A stretch of 22,329 bases of DNA from Mnemiopsis leidyi (Eukaryota; Ctenophora; Tentaculata; Lobata; Bolinopsidae). Below are positions 9,901-17,500 of this stretch, piece after piece (within the stretch, counting starts at the first letter, position 1; each line of letters begins with the position of its first letter). The notes beneath the pieces were generated by a model. The model was not told the DNA's origin and did no database searches. It was given only the letters and a program-made list of their open reading frames with translations. Made by a program: the position numbers and the translations under genes. The stretch covers positions 48,636-70,964 of the forward strand of contig JH152650.1 in assembly GCA_000226015.1 (NCBI GenBank), given 5' to 3'.

Positions 9901-11121
9901 TCAGGCGGACGCATAAGATTCCCATCTCTCTGTCCCTCTCTTTTATTTCGACAACACTCTTTATGGTTTAGAAAAAAATGTAATAATGTCAAATGATAAT
10001 GTTAACTCTACATAAAGTTTCTACTATGTTGATTTTTATTGTCTACCTCTAGGTTTTGTGTCCGTAGCTCGAAGATTTTTTCCCGTATCTTGCCATTTGG
10101 GCCCAAAGGGCCCAAATGGCAAGATTGTTTTGATACGTTTTGTGCATGTGCACAAAAAGTACAAAACAAGGGTTGGCGATCGACAGCGTAAATCGGGTAT
10201 TTTGGAATATTAGCTCAAAAAGTAATGCTTAAGAATCAATAAGTTGTAAGTGAGATGACAAAATTAAAATTTGGGCATAGCTTCGCTATGGTGCTATGTC
10301 CGGAGGACTAGAGACTGGAAGATCATACTTTCCCAGCGATAGTAGGACCTCCACATCCTTATTGCAGATGAACACAACCTGGCCCCCTGATACTTTTTTG
10401 CTGAACAGCACTGTTTCTCATCCGTTTAAAATGATGCACTGTAACTAGCTGACTCATCACTAACAAAGCAAGCCCAAGGAGGTGGAGGGAGAGACTCTTC
10501 CTGTCATCTGGGTGAACCACCACCGACAGTTCTCCCACTTTAGTGGGACTGAAGGTGTTGGCTATATCAACCAGCTGTGGCAGACAGTCTCTAACCGCCT
10601 ACTTTGGTTTAGTCGAGAAAGACAGAACTATGTAATTCTTTCTTCAGTAACCAGCCGGCAGGGGACCACAAATAATGGAAGATTTGGTTAAGACTGGACT
10701 TCAAAGATGATTTCAGATGCCCTGAGTGGTTCTGGCAGTCACCCCGTTTTTTCAACCCGATCAACAAACAAATTTTTCAAATTACTCTGTGTAGCGGCAG
10801 CCCCACAAGCTCGTTCAGGTGGTGATGTCTTCTTGCAGACTGTTTATATGCAGACACCACAAGATTGTCTTACCTACCTACCGACCTCAAAATCCGACCA
10901 TTTTGAAGCATCTACTTTGCTTTTTTGGCCTTTTTTGACGCAAAAAAGCAGAAATGGAAAAAATGTCCAAATTAAAATCGATGTAAAAACTTACCAAATC
11001 TTTTCATAGCCCTGGATATTTTGTCACGAGAACGATATTTTCCACCACCATCATTGTGCACTTTTCCACGGGGGAATGTTTTTGATTTGCCAGCAGAGCT
11101 TTTCATTTCATCGTCAATCAG
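817..11121 (-). CDS. Gene 2: SAM-domain protein of unknown family (sixteen exons, 5' end unknown)
   Basis: Join, in transcript order: 11121-10995, 9062-9015, 8795-8658, 8302-8214, 7963-7850, 6834-6748, 4737-4660, 4406-4344, 3949-3875, 3659-3593, 3243-3130, 2946-2884, 2142-1989, 1809-1642, 1158-1089, 948-817. The total is 1587 nt, 529 codons with a TGA stop, and all phases agree. Seen: a polar and basic first half (KDKKKMKKR cluster, SR-like pieces), two tandem copies of a two-exon unit, a Thr/Pro-rich stretch, a short leucine-rich coil (YQEKLSSVENLL), and a C-terminal SAM domain (FDDILKSLQIEDFRALFEKE, DLKELGLPLGIRKRIL). Known: SAM domains mediate protein oligomers or RNA binding. Family not recognised; a C-terminal SAM after a disordered coil occurs in ankyrin-SAM and several scaffold proteins, but no ankyrin repeats are seen here. 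The start codon may lie above 11121. Individual exons vary in certainty, and the SAM end is the firmest. Confidence 0.6.
1089..1158 (-). CDS. Gene 2 exon 15: start of the SAM domain
   Basis: 70 nt, phase 2 to phase 0, between gatcgtttcag and ATCGAG|GTTAGT. It encodes QTQNRVDKSTLQFDDILKSL, then QIE. The FDDILKSLQIE part is the first SAM helix and completes the SAM half in the last exon without gaps, which fixes this short exon. Confidence 0.8.
1642..1809 (-). CDS. Gene 2 exon 14: Pro/Thr stretch and short coil
   Basis: 168 nt, phase 2 to phase 2, after gtttctgacacgcag and before CGTAG|GTTTAC. It encodes DLSSTPPRSIIVPKARTPMS, then SSYQEKLSSVENLLCEIVTR and LDQLECCSRHGVNKR. Leucines and isoleucines in the second part are spaced as in a short coiled coil. 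The open frame continues both ways past the splice sites, but only this cut keeps phase with both neighbours. Confidence 0.75.
1989..2142 (-). CDS. Gene 2 exon 13: charged linker exon
   Basis: 154 nt, phase 1 to phase 2, between a tgtacaatttcag acceptor and CCAAG|GTAACC. It encodes LEAEGKEEQHKELVYEGKDR, then VTGAATPPLQRQYEEPLQ and a tail with RTSSFQP. Base composition and codon use stand out as coding against AT-rich flanks. It contains YEEP and RTSS, possible phosphorylation sites (inference). Confidence 0.75.
2143..2883. other. Gene 2 intron
   Basis: Holds an 11-bp direct repeat (GGAAGGTGCCG at about 2204 and 2354), a hairpin-like CCGGGCCTCTCGGGGGAAAG piece near 2427, and a T-rich run near 2585-2608. 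A minus open frame at 2193-2480 has repeat-like composition and no splice support. Confidence 0.4.
2884..2946 (-). CDS. Gene 2 exon 12
   Basis: 63 nt, phase 1 to phase 1, after cgttttccaacacgag and before GTCAG|GTTACT. It encodes AGEVTLDGETHGSRYSETAS with split codons at both ends. Polar, Ser/Thr-rich. The exact phase fit to both neighbours is the main support. Confidence 0.5.
3130..3243 (-). CDS. Gene 2 exon 11
   Basis: 114 nt, phase 1 to phase 1, after aatatactctacag; starting two bases later gives a phase 0 entry. It encodes NIRLENTIIWSIADEFSSQL, then LSPNVDIETRPLTSSAT. The donor used, ACCA|GTTGCC, is weak; without it the frame runs five more residues to a TAG. The N-terminal half is a hydrophobic helix-like segment. 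Confidence 0.5.
3593..3659 (-). CDS. Gene 2 exon 10: repeat unit copy B, second exon
   Basis: After a cattttcttcag acceptor it encodes SERGPALGHAIVQKIKLSST, then Met. Two donors are possible: ATG|GTTGGT at 3597, matching copy A and giving 63 nt in phase 0, or GTTG|GTAAAT at 3593, giving 67 nt in phase 1. Either can be matched to one of the two acceptors of the next exon without breaking frame. Confidence 0.6.
3875..3949 (-). CDS. Gene 2 exon 9: repeat unit copy B, first exon
   Basis: 75 nt, phase 0 to phase 0, after aattaacttgccag and before CTCAG|GTCTGT. It encodes APKKSIKCEPTYPNKIRVLD followed by RQRSQ. It is the partner of 4737-4660: IxC(D/E)xT, a Lys further on, then L(E/D)RQRSQ. One codon shorter than copy A. 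Confidence 0.65.
4344..4406 (-). CDS. Gene 2 exon 8: repeat unit copy A, second exon
   Basis: 63 nt, phase 0 to phase 0, between attttcaccag and ACAAAG|GTTAGT. It encodes SEQGTTLETSDLQEIELLPT plus Lys. The exon at 3659-3597 has the same length and phase and starts SERG, with about 8 of 21 residues identical. Probably helical. Confidence 0.65.
4660..4737 (-). CDS. Gene 2 exon 7: repeat unit copy A, first exon
   Basis: 78 nt, phase 0 to phase 0, from a tatatcactag acceptor to CTCAG|GTCAGT. It encodes VEGKDISCDLTVSDKNPVIL followed by ERQRSQ. It pairs with 3949-3875: both end LxRQRSQ, and 17 bases across the donor are identical. A Cys-(D/E)-x-T core is shared. Confidence 0.65.
4738..6747. other. 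Long gene 2 intron
   Basis: About 2 kb. It contains ATGCAC/GTGCAT-rich palindromic sequence near 5630-5680, a (CAGA)-type simple repeat near 6358-6397, and a GC-richer patch (GTGCCCCAGA and variants, twice near 6115-6135) that looks repeat-derived. The plus open frame at 5473-5736 shows only His/Met/Ser-rich repeat sequence. No exon could be supported. Confidence 0.45.
6748..6834 (-). CDS. Gene 2 exon 6: basic exon
   Basis: 87 nt, phase 0 to phase 0, between a ttccctatttag acceptor and a TTC|GTGAGT donor. It encodes GSDDELFVPRGFNSSKLLKR, then KQAQRRKDF. The end is a strongly basic helix. The opening acidic DDE and a following PRG echo exon 1, but the match is too short to call a repeat. Confidence 0.65.
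6835..7849. other. Gene 2 intron with small repeats
   Basis: A 23-bp unit (GTGGGCGAAATGATAGGTTG plus GTG) occurs twice in a row at about 7185-7228. Near 7690-7745 lie a run of 13 C and, on the minus strand, AGGCGTAGCCAGGATTTTTC, a wording common at ends of dispersed repeats in marine invertebrate genomes. No exon seen. Confidence 0.5.
7850..7963 (-). CDS. Gene 2 exon 5
   Basis: 114 nt, phase 0 to phase 0, after a pyrimidine-rich acceptor (cttttcctcgaacag) and before AACAAG|GTTTGT. It encodes VQLSSLSLPPKTVRNSSTST, then ESEDREVELILSSSCNNK. Ser/Thr-rich, probably disordered. No domain recognised. Confidence 0.65.
8214..8302 (-). CDS. Gene 2 exon 4
   Basis: 89 nt, phase 1 to phase 0, ending at CAGAAG|GTAAGT, a near-perfect donor. 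It encodes RAVKSKVSRVKLRKSSHLGS followed by LDECGDCQK. Very basic, with a CxxC at the end. The 5' border is chosen at a gcgaag AG to keep phase with exon 3; an AG seven bases upstream (start 8309) keeps the same frame but not the phase. Confidence 0.6.
8658..8795 (-). CDS. Gene 2 exon 3: basic exon
   Basis: 138 nt, phase 1 to phase 1, after ctactgatttctcag and before CCAA|GTAACG. It encodes SAEEMKSQKLSEIKDKKKMK, then KRASVAILVDKLEVLSN and an Asn/His tail. The KDKKKMKKR cluster could act as a nuclear localisation signal, and KRAS is a basic kinase-type site (inference). The region after it can form a short helix. Confidence 0.65.
9015..9062 (-). CDS. Gene 2 exon 2
   Basis: 48 nt, phase 1 to phase 1, ending at a strong donor (AGTG|GTAAGT). 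It encodes DSKEDSCREKNSLSPS with the first codon split. The acceptor reads ..tgtccagag; using the AG two bases earlier (start 9064) would break phase with exon 1. A second frame is also open here, so the call depends on phase agreement with both neighbours. Confidence 0.5.
9389..9613. repeat. 25-bp AT-rich satellite, nine copies
   Basis: Unit AATTCATTATTTTAAGGAAA plus TGTAC. Some copies end TGATC instead of TGTAC, and some read TTTTGAGG. The array sits in the intron between exons 1 and 2 of gene 2. Confidence 0.92.
10087..10125. repeat. Perfect 18-bp inverted repeat with 3-nt loop
   Basis: Left arm ATCTTGCCATTTGGGCCC, loop AAA, right arm its exact reverse complement. A second small palindrome (TTTGTGCA/TGCACAAA) follows near 10140. 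It may be the end of a dispersed element; no T-run follows to suggest a terminator. Confidence 0.9.
10286..10598 (-). pseudogene. Decayed coding stretch, product unknown
   Basis: On the minus strand a reading frame with good codon structure begins after an AG at 10599 (AVRDCLPQLVDIAN, then GELSVVVHPDDRKSLSLHLL). It crosses an A6 run (10399-10394), where the better frame shifts by one, and continues QVVFICNKDVEVLLSLGKYD to a TAG at 10288-10286. Another open piece lies just upstream (to about 10760) in a different frame. This looks like a broken gene or mobile-element fragment lying in an intron of gene 2. A short intron in place of the frameshift is possible. No family recognised. Confidence 0.35.
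10995..11121 (-). CDS. Gene 2 exon 1 (first firm exon)
   Basis: 127 nt, phase 0 to phase 1, after gatgtcattctcag and before TTTG|GTAAGT. It encodes LIDDEMKSSAGKSKTFPRGK, a short glycine run, then KYRSRDKISRAMKRF. Strongly basic and hydrophilic. Only this frame is open from the acceptor. Upstream the frame runs into the pyrimidine tract, so a separate 5' exon is needed. Confidence 0.65.
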
Positions 11122-11291
11122 CTGAGAATGACATCTGTAGCAAAGATAGATCAAATGAAGATGGTAGTAAGGTGATGAGACGACGAGGTAACAAAATGAG
11201 GCATGCTGTAGTTTGTGTTTATATCTTATAATAACCATGGATATTGGTAGTGGAACAATCCGGGAGCTGCAGAGGGTTTTAAATTGCATAC

Positions 11292-11333
11292 CAAATTTTT
11301 ATCGAAATATCTTGCCAAATAAATATCACAATT
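11292..11333 (-). CDS. Gene 2, possible upstream exon
   Basis: 42 nt, phase 0 to phase 0, between a gactcctcaag acceptor and a TTTG|GTATGC donor. It encodes NCDIYLARYFDKNL and would join in frame to the LIDDEM exon. The short length and AT-rich sequence make a chance fit quite possible. Confidence 0.3.
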
Positions 11334-11896
11334 CTTGAGGAGTCTAAAGTTGATTCTATTAAGATAGTATCTTGAAATTTATTTGCTGGATCTGGCTTTT
11401 CATTGATCAATTGCACTGCCACATGATGAAAAATCATTTTTATTTGACTTCTATTGCTCCAAATGTGAAAAATAATTACAATTTACATCATAATTGCAGT
11501 ATTGATATGTTGGACTTTACCAGGGGGCTAAGGTATCATACGCCATTCTACAATTTTAGTCAAACTGCATATAGAAATCGAGTGGTAAGTATTTAAAGAC
11601 AAACTTGAGTGTAAAGTAGCTCCTGTGTGAAACGACGTAGTCAGTTTCACTTTCAGGAACTAGCTTACTAAGAGCCAACTGAATATATAGCAGACCTTTT
11701 TCCCAAAAATTAAAATTTCAAAAATTGGACATTTTTGTTGATTATTCACAGGTCATGTGATCCATTTGATATTCTCAGTCCTTGGCTCAGCTTGTAAGTA
11801 AGCATGGCCACATGGACCATGGTGCATGCAAACTTGAATCAAACTTTAATGAGTACGACTATTGTCTGACTTCGTCCGACCCTCATTCGAATGGGA

Positions 11897-12003
11897 ATAA
11901 AATGTCAGGAGGGTGCGCGCTGCCGTACAAGTACGACTACTATGAGTACGACATAATAAGTTGTACGGCAGCGCGCACCCTCCAACTCTACCAGCATTTT
12001 ATT
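11897..12003. repeat. Hairpin with 23-bp perfect GC-rich arms
   Basis: GGAGGGTGCGCGCTGCCGTA plus CAA at 11908-11930 is matched by its exact reverse complement at 11961-11983. Shorter AATAAAATG/CATTTTATT arms lie outside it. The loop carries GTACGAC twice. Likely a foldback or MITE-type element. Confidence 0.9.
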
Positions 12004-12014
12004 TTCGCACTCGC

Positions 12015-13330
12015 TTCAACGGGCGATGCGCGTCTAGAATTTCTTCGAAATGCCAGAAATGCCAGGCCAGAAATGCGTGACAGCGCGTGATGGCCGCGAC
12101 AGTAGGTTATCAACCTACAACACTCGCTTCGAATGACTGAATGAGGTCTAGGTTAGGACATAAAGTCAGATCACAAGATATATAATATAGTTAGTTACTT
12201 TCCAGACCTTTTCTGGCCTAAGCACTAGTGCTACTTGCGCGCCCCACCAGACGTACCAGCCGCCGCGCGCGGCCTAATTCAAGCTCCTGGTTAGGTGAAA
12301 GTGCTACCATAGTACCATGAATTTTTCGAGGTGTTACCCGACGCGCGCGCGGCTCGCAGTTTGCTGCTCGTCTGGCGAGACGGATATCGTTAGACGCGGA
12401 TATCGTCTCGTCAACTATGAATTAATCATTAATTGAAATAAAAATGGGCCATATGGCGACTTGTCAGACGTTGCCTGACCTAATGCCGCGCAGCGGCAGC
12501 CCCCGCGCGAAGCTGCCGCCCCGTGAAAATTTTATTTGAAAATTGAAAATGGGCCGCAACGCAAAGCAAATGGCGACGTCAAATTACAATATCTATATTA
12601 TTTATATCATTATCATTATATCATTATATAAGTTTAAAATCAATCAATATATTGACGAGATGATATCCGTCTATCAACGGGCGATGCTGGATGCGCCAGT
12701 ATAGGCCAGAAATGCGTGACAGCGCGTGATGGCCGCGACAGTAGGTTATCAACCTACAATTGCAATTCCGTCTACCGTTCTAACTTTAGCTGCGTGAGTT
12801 CTAGCTTTAGCTGCGTGATATGAGTCGGGTATCACCGCGACAATTGTAGGTTGATAACCTACTGTCATGTCGCGGCCATCACGCGCTCTCACGCATTTCT
12901 GGCCGCATTTCTAAACGCGCATCGCCCGTTGACGCGACAATCAATTTAAGTTTAAAATCAATCTTGTAGGTTGATAACCTACTGTCGCGGCCATCACGCG
13001 CTCTCAGTCTCACGCCTGGCGAAGAAATTCTAGACGGAGTAGACCATAGACGCGCATCGCCCGTTGAAATCAATCAATCATTAGGTTCGGTTTACCTAAC
13101 CATGTGTTATTACGCGTGCTTCGCGAGCAAAAAGACTCTGGTTAGATTTAGATGCATGGCACAAGCAATCTTTCAGTTGTCGCGGTGATACTCGATCCAC
13201 GAATGACGCAGCTAAGGCTAAAGCTAAAAGTAAAGACGCGACGGATATAATCTTGTCAATCTCTCAGCGTTCACAAATTGTTGACGAGATGATATCCGTC
13301 TACCGTATCCGTCTACCGTATCACCGCGAC
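12015..13330. repeat. Inverted cluster of a four-copy GC-rich repeat
   Basis: A unit holding CAACGGGCGATGC, GAAATGCGTGACAGCGCGTG and AGGTTATCAACCTAC occurs forward at about 12018-12118 and 12674-12758, and reversed at about 12844-12933 and 12965-13068. Flanking pieces with TTTAGCTGCGTGA, TATCACCGCGACAA and GACGAGATGATATCCGTCTA are also present in both orientations. CpG-rich against an AT-rich background. Open frames here are not genes. Confidence 0.85.
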
Positions 13331-14395
13331 AAACAAATTGTTTTTGATGTGTTGCTTTACAAGTACAAGATTACAAGAAAAAGATTGGTCTAGATCTGGA
13401 TTAAAAAATAAAATGTGATCGATAGGTAATGGTATGAAGGTATTTAATTTTATACAACATATTCATATTTGCGAAGTTCAACCACAAATCGTTTATATTC
13501 TATAACCTACAATGTACAAACTCTTGTTTAATGTTTATACACAAAGTCAAACAATGATAATCAGTATCCTTACAGAAAGAATGAGCCTGTGACTGTAAGC
13601 GAAGACAGCTAAAATACTGGACCGCGCCGGGAACACCCGAACAGTAAGAGTAAACTGTCGGCCATGTTATGATTGATAACTAGCACTGGCAGATGCTGAT
13701 GGGCAATAATAATCAACAATAATAGGGTAAAACATAAAACTTAACTTATGTCTTAAGTTAAACCATAAACGCATTTCGCAAGATTTACTGAAACATTTAC
13801 AACGCATCATTTCTGCAGACCACAATCTAAAAAATCAAAATCAAATTTTTGTCGAAATCAAATAAAAATAAAATCGTCCAACAGCTGAAAGTTAATCAAA
13901 AGTTAAAAACATATCTGTCAGCTGAAACTGTGAATCTTTAAAACTATACTATATTTTACGATACGCATGCAAATTTTTGTAATCGTCCATATTGAATTTA
14001 ATATCGAATTTATAGCATCATATTATATTTATAGGAACTCTCATACTTTTCACAAAATCAAGCACTGTCCGTGAAAATATTTGTGAAAAATTTTGTACGA
14101 TTTTTTGGGATAGATCAAGTAAACATGAGTAAGAACAGAACTAAAAATTAAAGAATCGCGGAATCTGACTAACAGCCATATACTGAATTTAAATCTTAAT
14201 AGCGGAAATTGAATATATGTTAGACGAACTCTATCAACGACATTGAGATCTCAGATCACTAGAATCGATCATTCTGCAGCAGCCTCTAATCAACCAATAA
14301 GGGTCGGTAATACATAAACCTGTCACTGATCACTTCATTTAACAGTTACGATCATTTCAGTGATCACACGTGACCATCCCTGTTCCACGTGACCT

Positions 14396-14552
14396 CTACT
14401 GTTGAACAGGATTTCTCAGAAGTACGTTTCGACCCCTAAGATTGAGTGGAGTGGTTTTGTGGTGGCGAATAAGCTCGGATAGGTTGGCGTGGGTAGTTTC
14501 TCCAACTTTAGTGGTCCCAATAGCTAAGGTACCGTCACTTCGTGAACCCAAT
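14396..14552 (-). CDS. Gene 1 exon j: SH2 C-terminal part and stop
   Basis: 157 nt coding, phase 2 to the TAG at 14398-14396, after a tcctctcccag acceptor. It encodes LGSRSDGTLAIGTTK, then LSELIRHHKTTPLNL and VLLRNPVQQ. LSELIRHHKTTPL matches the second SH2 helix and the following loop. The protein stops just after the SH2 domain, as in SLP-76 and BLNK. Confidence 0.88.
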
Positions 14553-17500
14553 CTGGGAGAGGATACTGTGACCTGAGTTAAAATTATAATATTTCAAGCG
14601 GCTGAAAGTCTTGTTCAGATATTAAGAATAGTTTCGGTTGCGAGGTCAATATTTCAAACTGAAAGTTGAAGATAGCAAGAAGTGATGAAATTTTATACCG
14701 GGTGTGCTCGAAGCTGTTGGAAGTTTTGAGGGAGATAACGAAGGGATATGTTTCAGGGTTGTTGGTAGAGTCTCGAATCAGATAACACTCGGATTGCGGC
14801 TGAAGCGTTTAAGAAATTAACTCAACTTCCTTAGAGTGTAGTTTTCAAGCTAACTCAAATCTTAGAAATCTCAAGACTAAATCATTCAGATTCGATTGTT
14901 ATTTTTCTCTGTATGACTAAGAAATGGATCTTTTAGTGAACTTTTTACTCGAAATAATTTCGAAACAATCACAACTGAACTGTTATGAGACTAAATAACT
15001 ATCCGTTGCTACTACAAATAAACTAAATCAATCATAAAGTTATAGGATTGTCAGTGATGAACTATAACTAGCATGAACTATTGACTCACATCTTTATGTA
15101 ATATTTCCTCCGCCATCTGTCGACTCGTTACGTGCGGCATGTATCCAGGAATTTTCTGGGTTTGGAATCTTAAAAACTTAAATTTTAGCTAAATCTAATT
15201 CTTTAATCATAACACTTGCAAGTGTAAAACTTGTAACTACAATAGTATCAATTTTTTGGGGAAGACACTATGAGAGTATCTCAGGAGTCAGGAATTATGA
15301 GCACGAACAAACACATCAACATTTATCTAAAATTCTGTTAGACAATAAGCGGTATCAGTTGCACGTAAACTGGTAAAACACGTGAAACTATGAACGACTA
15401 CTCAGATTGATTCTACCCTGGCAGTCCAACAAGCTTACACCGAATCAGATAATGAAACACAAGTACACGACATACATAGATCACCTCCTCGAGACCATCA
15501 TTGTATATGTCCTGTGTAAATTATACATTTTGTATATTATACATTTTGTATATGTCCTGTGTAAATTGTACATTTTGGTTCATGCATATGTTACAAGTTA
15601 AATGACAGCGGATTCGTTACGAAATCATCTGCCAAATTCCACGGGACTTGAAAACACAGCGCTAAAATGCTAATGATGGCTCTCAAATAAAAAAGAGCTT
15701 TCGAATAAGTCAGAGTGATCAGAGTGATACAAAAACAATCAATCGTGTTTAGATGACGTATTTATGGCAGTTAAAATGTCTTAAAATGTAAGAGTTGTAA
15801 TTTATATTTTCTGCTGTCTCATGTGAATTGGGCACACTTCCGTAAAGAAAGCAAAGACAAAAAACGGGAATGTACCTCGTCACCGTCATTGTAGATGTTA
15901 TCATCATCCTCCTCCGGCTCGAGAGTATACAGTCCCTCGTCATCCTCCACTAAATTACCGGGGGCGTTGAAGGCCCCGGAGGGGGGTTTGAAGCCCCCTA
16001 TTGGGGGCCTCAGTGGAGATCTACCACCGCCAGGCGGGGGCGGGAACGTTATCTCATTTTCCTCGTAACCTGCACGGTTTTTATCATATCACACACATAT
16101 TATAGATTCTAGAACAACCTAGTAACCTGTACAGTTTTTATCATATCACACACATATTATAGATTCTAGAACAACCTAGTAACCTGTACAGTTTTTATCA
16201 TGTTACACACTTATTATAGATTCTAGAACAAGGCTACAAGTATCAAGAGTGCGTGTACTATGTTCCAGCAAGGAAAAGCCAAGTACACTGCGGCTGTTGA
16301 ATGAACAAGGGAAATTATCTTCTTTGAGAATTTATTTTTTTATTTTTCCATAATATCTCAATACTTGAGTCTCAATAACTGTAATCATAATTAGAGTTGT
16401 AACAGTTTAAAACGCTAAAGCTTACATCCACGTGACATGTTGTTGTTTTGAGGAGGGAGGCTTGGTGGTAAGGAGGGTTTCGGCATGCCTGAAGTGGGAT
16501 TAGTATTTTTACATAGAATTTATACACAGTATTTATCATGTTTATTATTATGTTTATTATACATTATGTTAATTATATAGTACAGTTAGTTTTTTCAATT
16601 GATAACAAGTAACATAAACAATAATACAGGGTGGTTTTAAAATTTGGGTGCATCGCAAATGTGCAGTGCAGAGGTGACGACCTTTCAATAATTATCCTCG
16701 ATTTGATCACAAAAACGGTCATAACTTCGGTTCTGATCATCATTTTTTGATGAAAATTTCAGGACTTCTTAATGATGAATGAAAGATAATGCCTACAAAG
16801 TTTCAAGATGATACGAGCTATTTCGACACTTTTGTAATTTTAACATATTTTTGCATATCAAGCAATAATGGCTCATTCTCACCTTTCCGAAACTCGATAG
16901 ATCTCATCAGCTGGACATCATGAACACATCCTGAAAGTTTCATCAAAAAATATTGACCAGAACTGAAGTTATGGCCAATTTCTCCCCTAGAACTGCATAC
17001 ACATTACGTGATTATCGTATCTGTATTAGACTAAATTAGTCCTGAAATTTTCATCAAAAAATGATAATCAGAACCGAAGTTATGACCGTTTTTGTGATCA
17101 AATCGAGGATAATTATTGAAAGGTCGTCTGCACTGCACATTTGCGATGCACCCAAATTTTAAAACCACCCTGTATAACTTAACAATAATAAGCCAATGCT
17201 CCAGTCCCACAAAGAAGTCACACTACTCGAGAAGCGGATAACGAAATAAAGGAACCCTCCAATGTTGTAAACTGACCTGATATTGGGGGAGGAGGGGGAG
17301 GAAGATCAGCAGTAACAGGAGCGGGGCGACTGGGGGGAAGCTGAGGAGGCAGCTTACTCAGGGTAGGGGGGTTCCTGGATGGGGGTTCCAAAGGAGGGGG
17401 CTTCCTCTCCGAGACGGGCGGTCTGGAGGGAGGGGGGGCTGGAGGAGGGGGACCTCCAAATAAACCGGCTATCTTACTTTGTAGCTCTTTCATAGATGCT

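Larger units (their letters stand above)
11334..14395. other. Interval between gene 1 and gene 2
   Basis: Contains the 3' flank of gene 1 and presumably the promoter and first exon(s) of gene 2, which I could not place. A short ATG reading MAYDTLAP near 11553, ending at a GTAAAG donor, was considered but its phase does not fit any exon. The middle (11897-13330) is repeat, described separately. The part 13330-14395 is AT-rich, apart from a small CpG-containing patch near 13620-13665. Confidence 0.4.

Noticed and set aside
10482-11009. Two plus-strand open frames
   Set aside because: They mirror minus-strand coding-like sequence and a minus-strand exon (11121-10995), which has splice support.
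11782-13073. Open frames in the inverted repeat cluster
   Set aside because: The same peptide fragments (STGDARLE, RDGRDS) recur because the DNA repeats; not genes.
17218-17493. Proline-rich frame as a stand-alone 91-residue protein
   Set aside because: It is exon e of gene 1; a strong acceptor precedes the Met and a strong donor lies within the frame.
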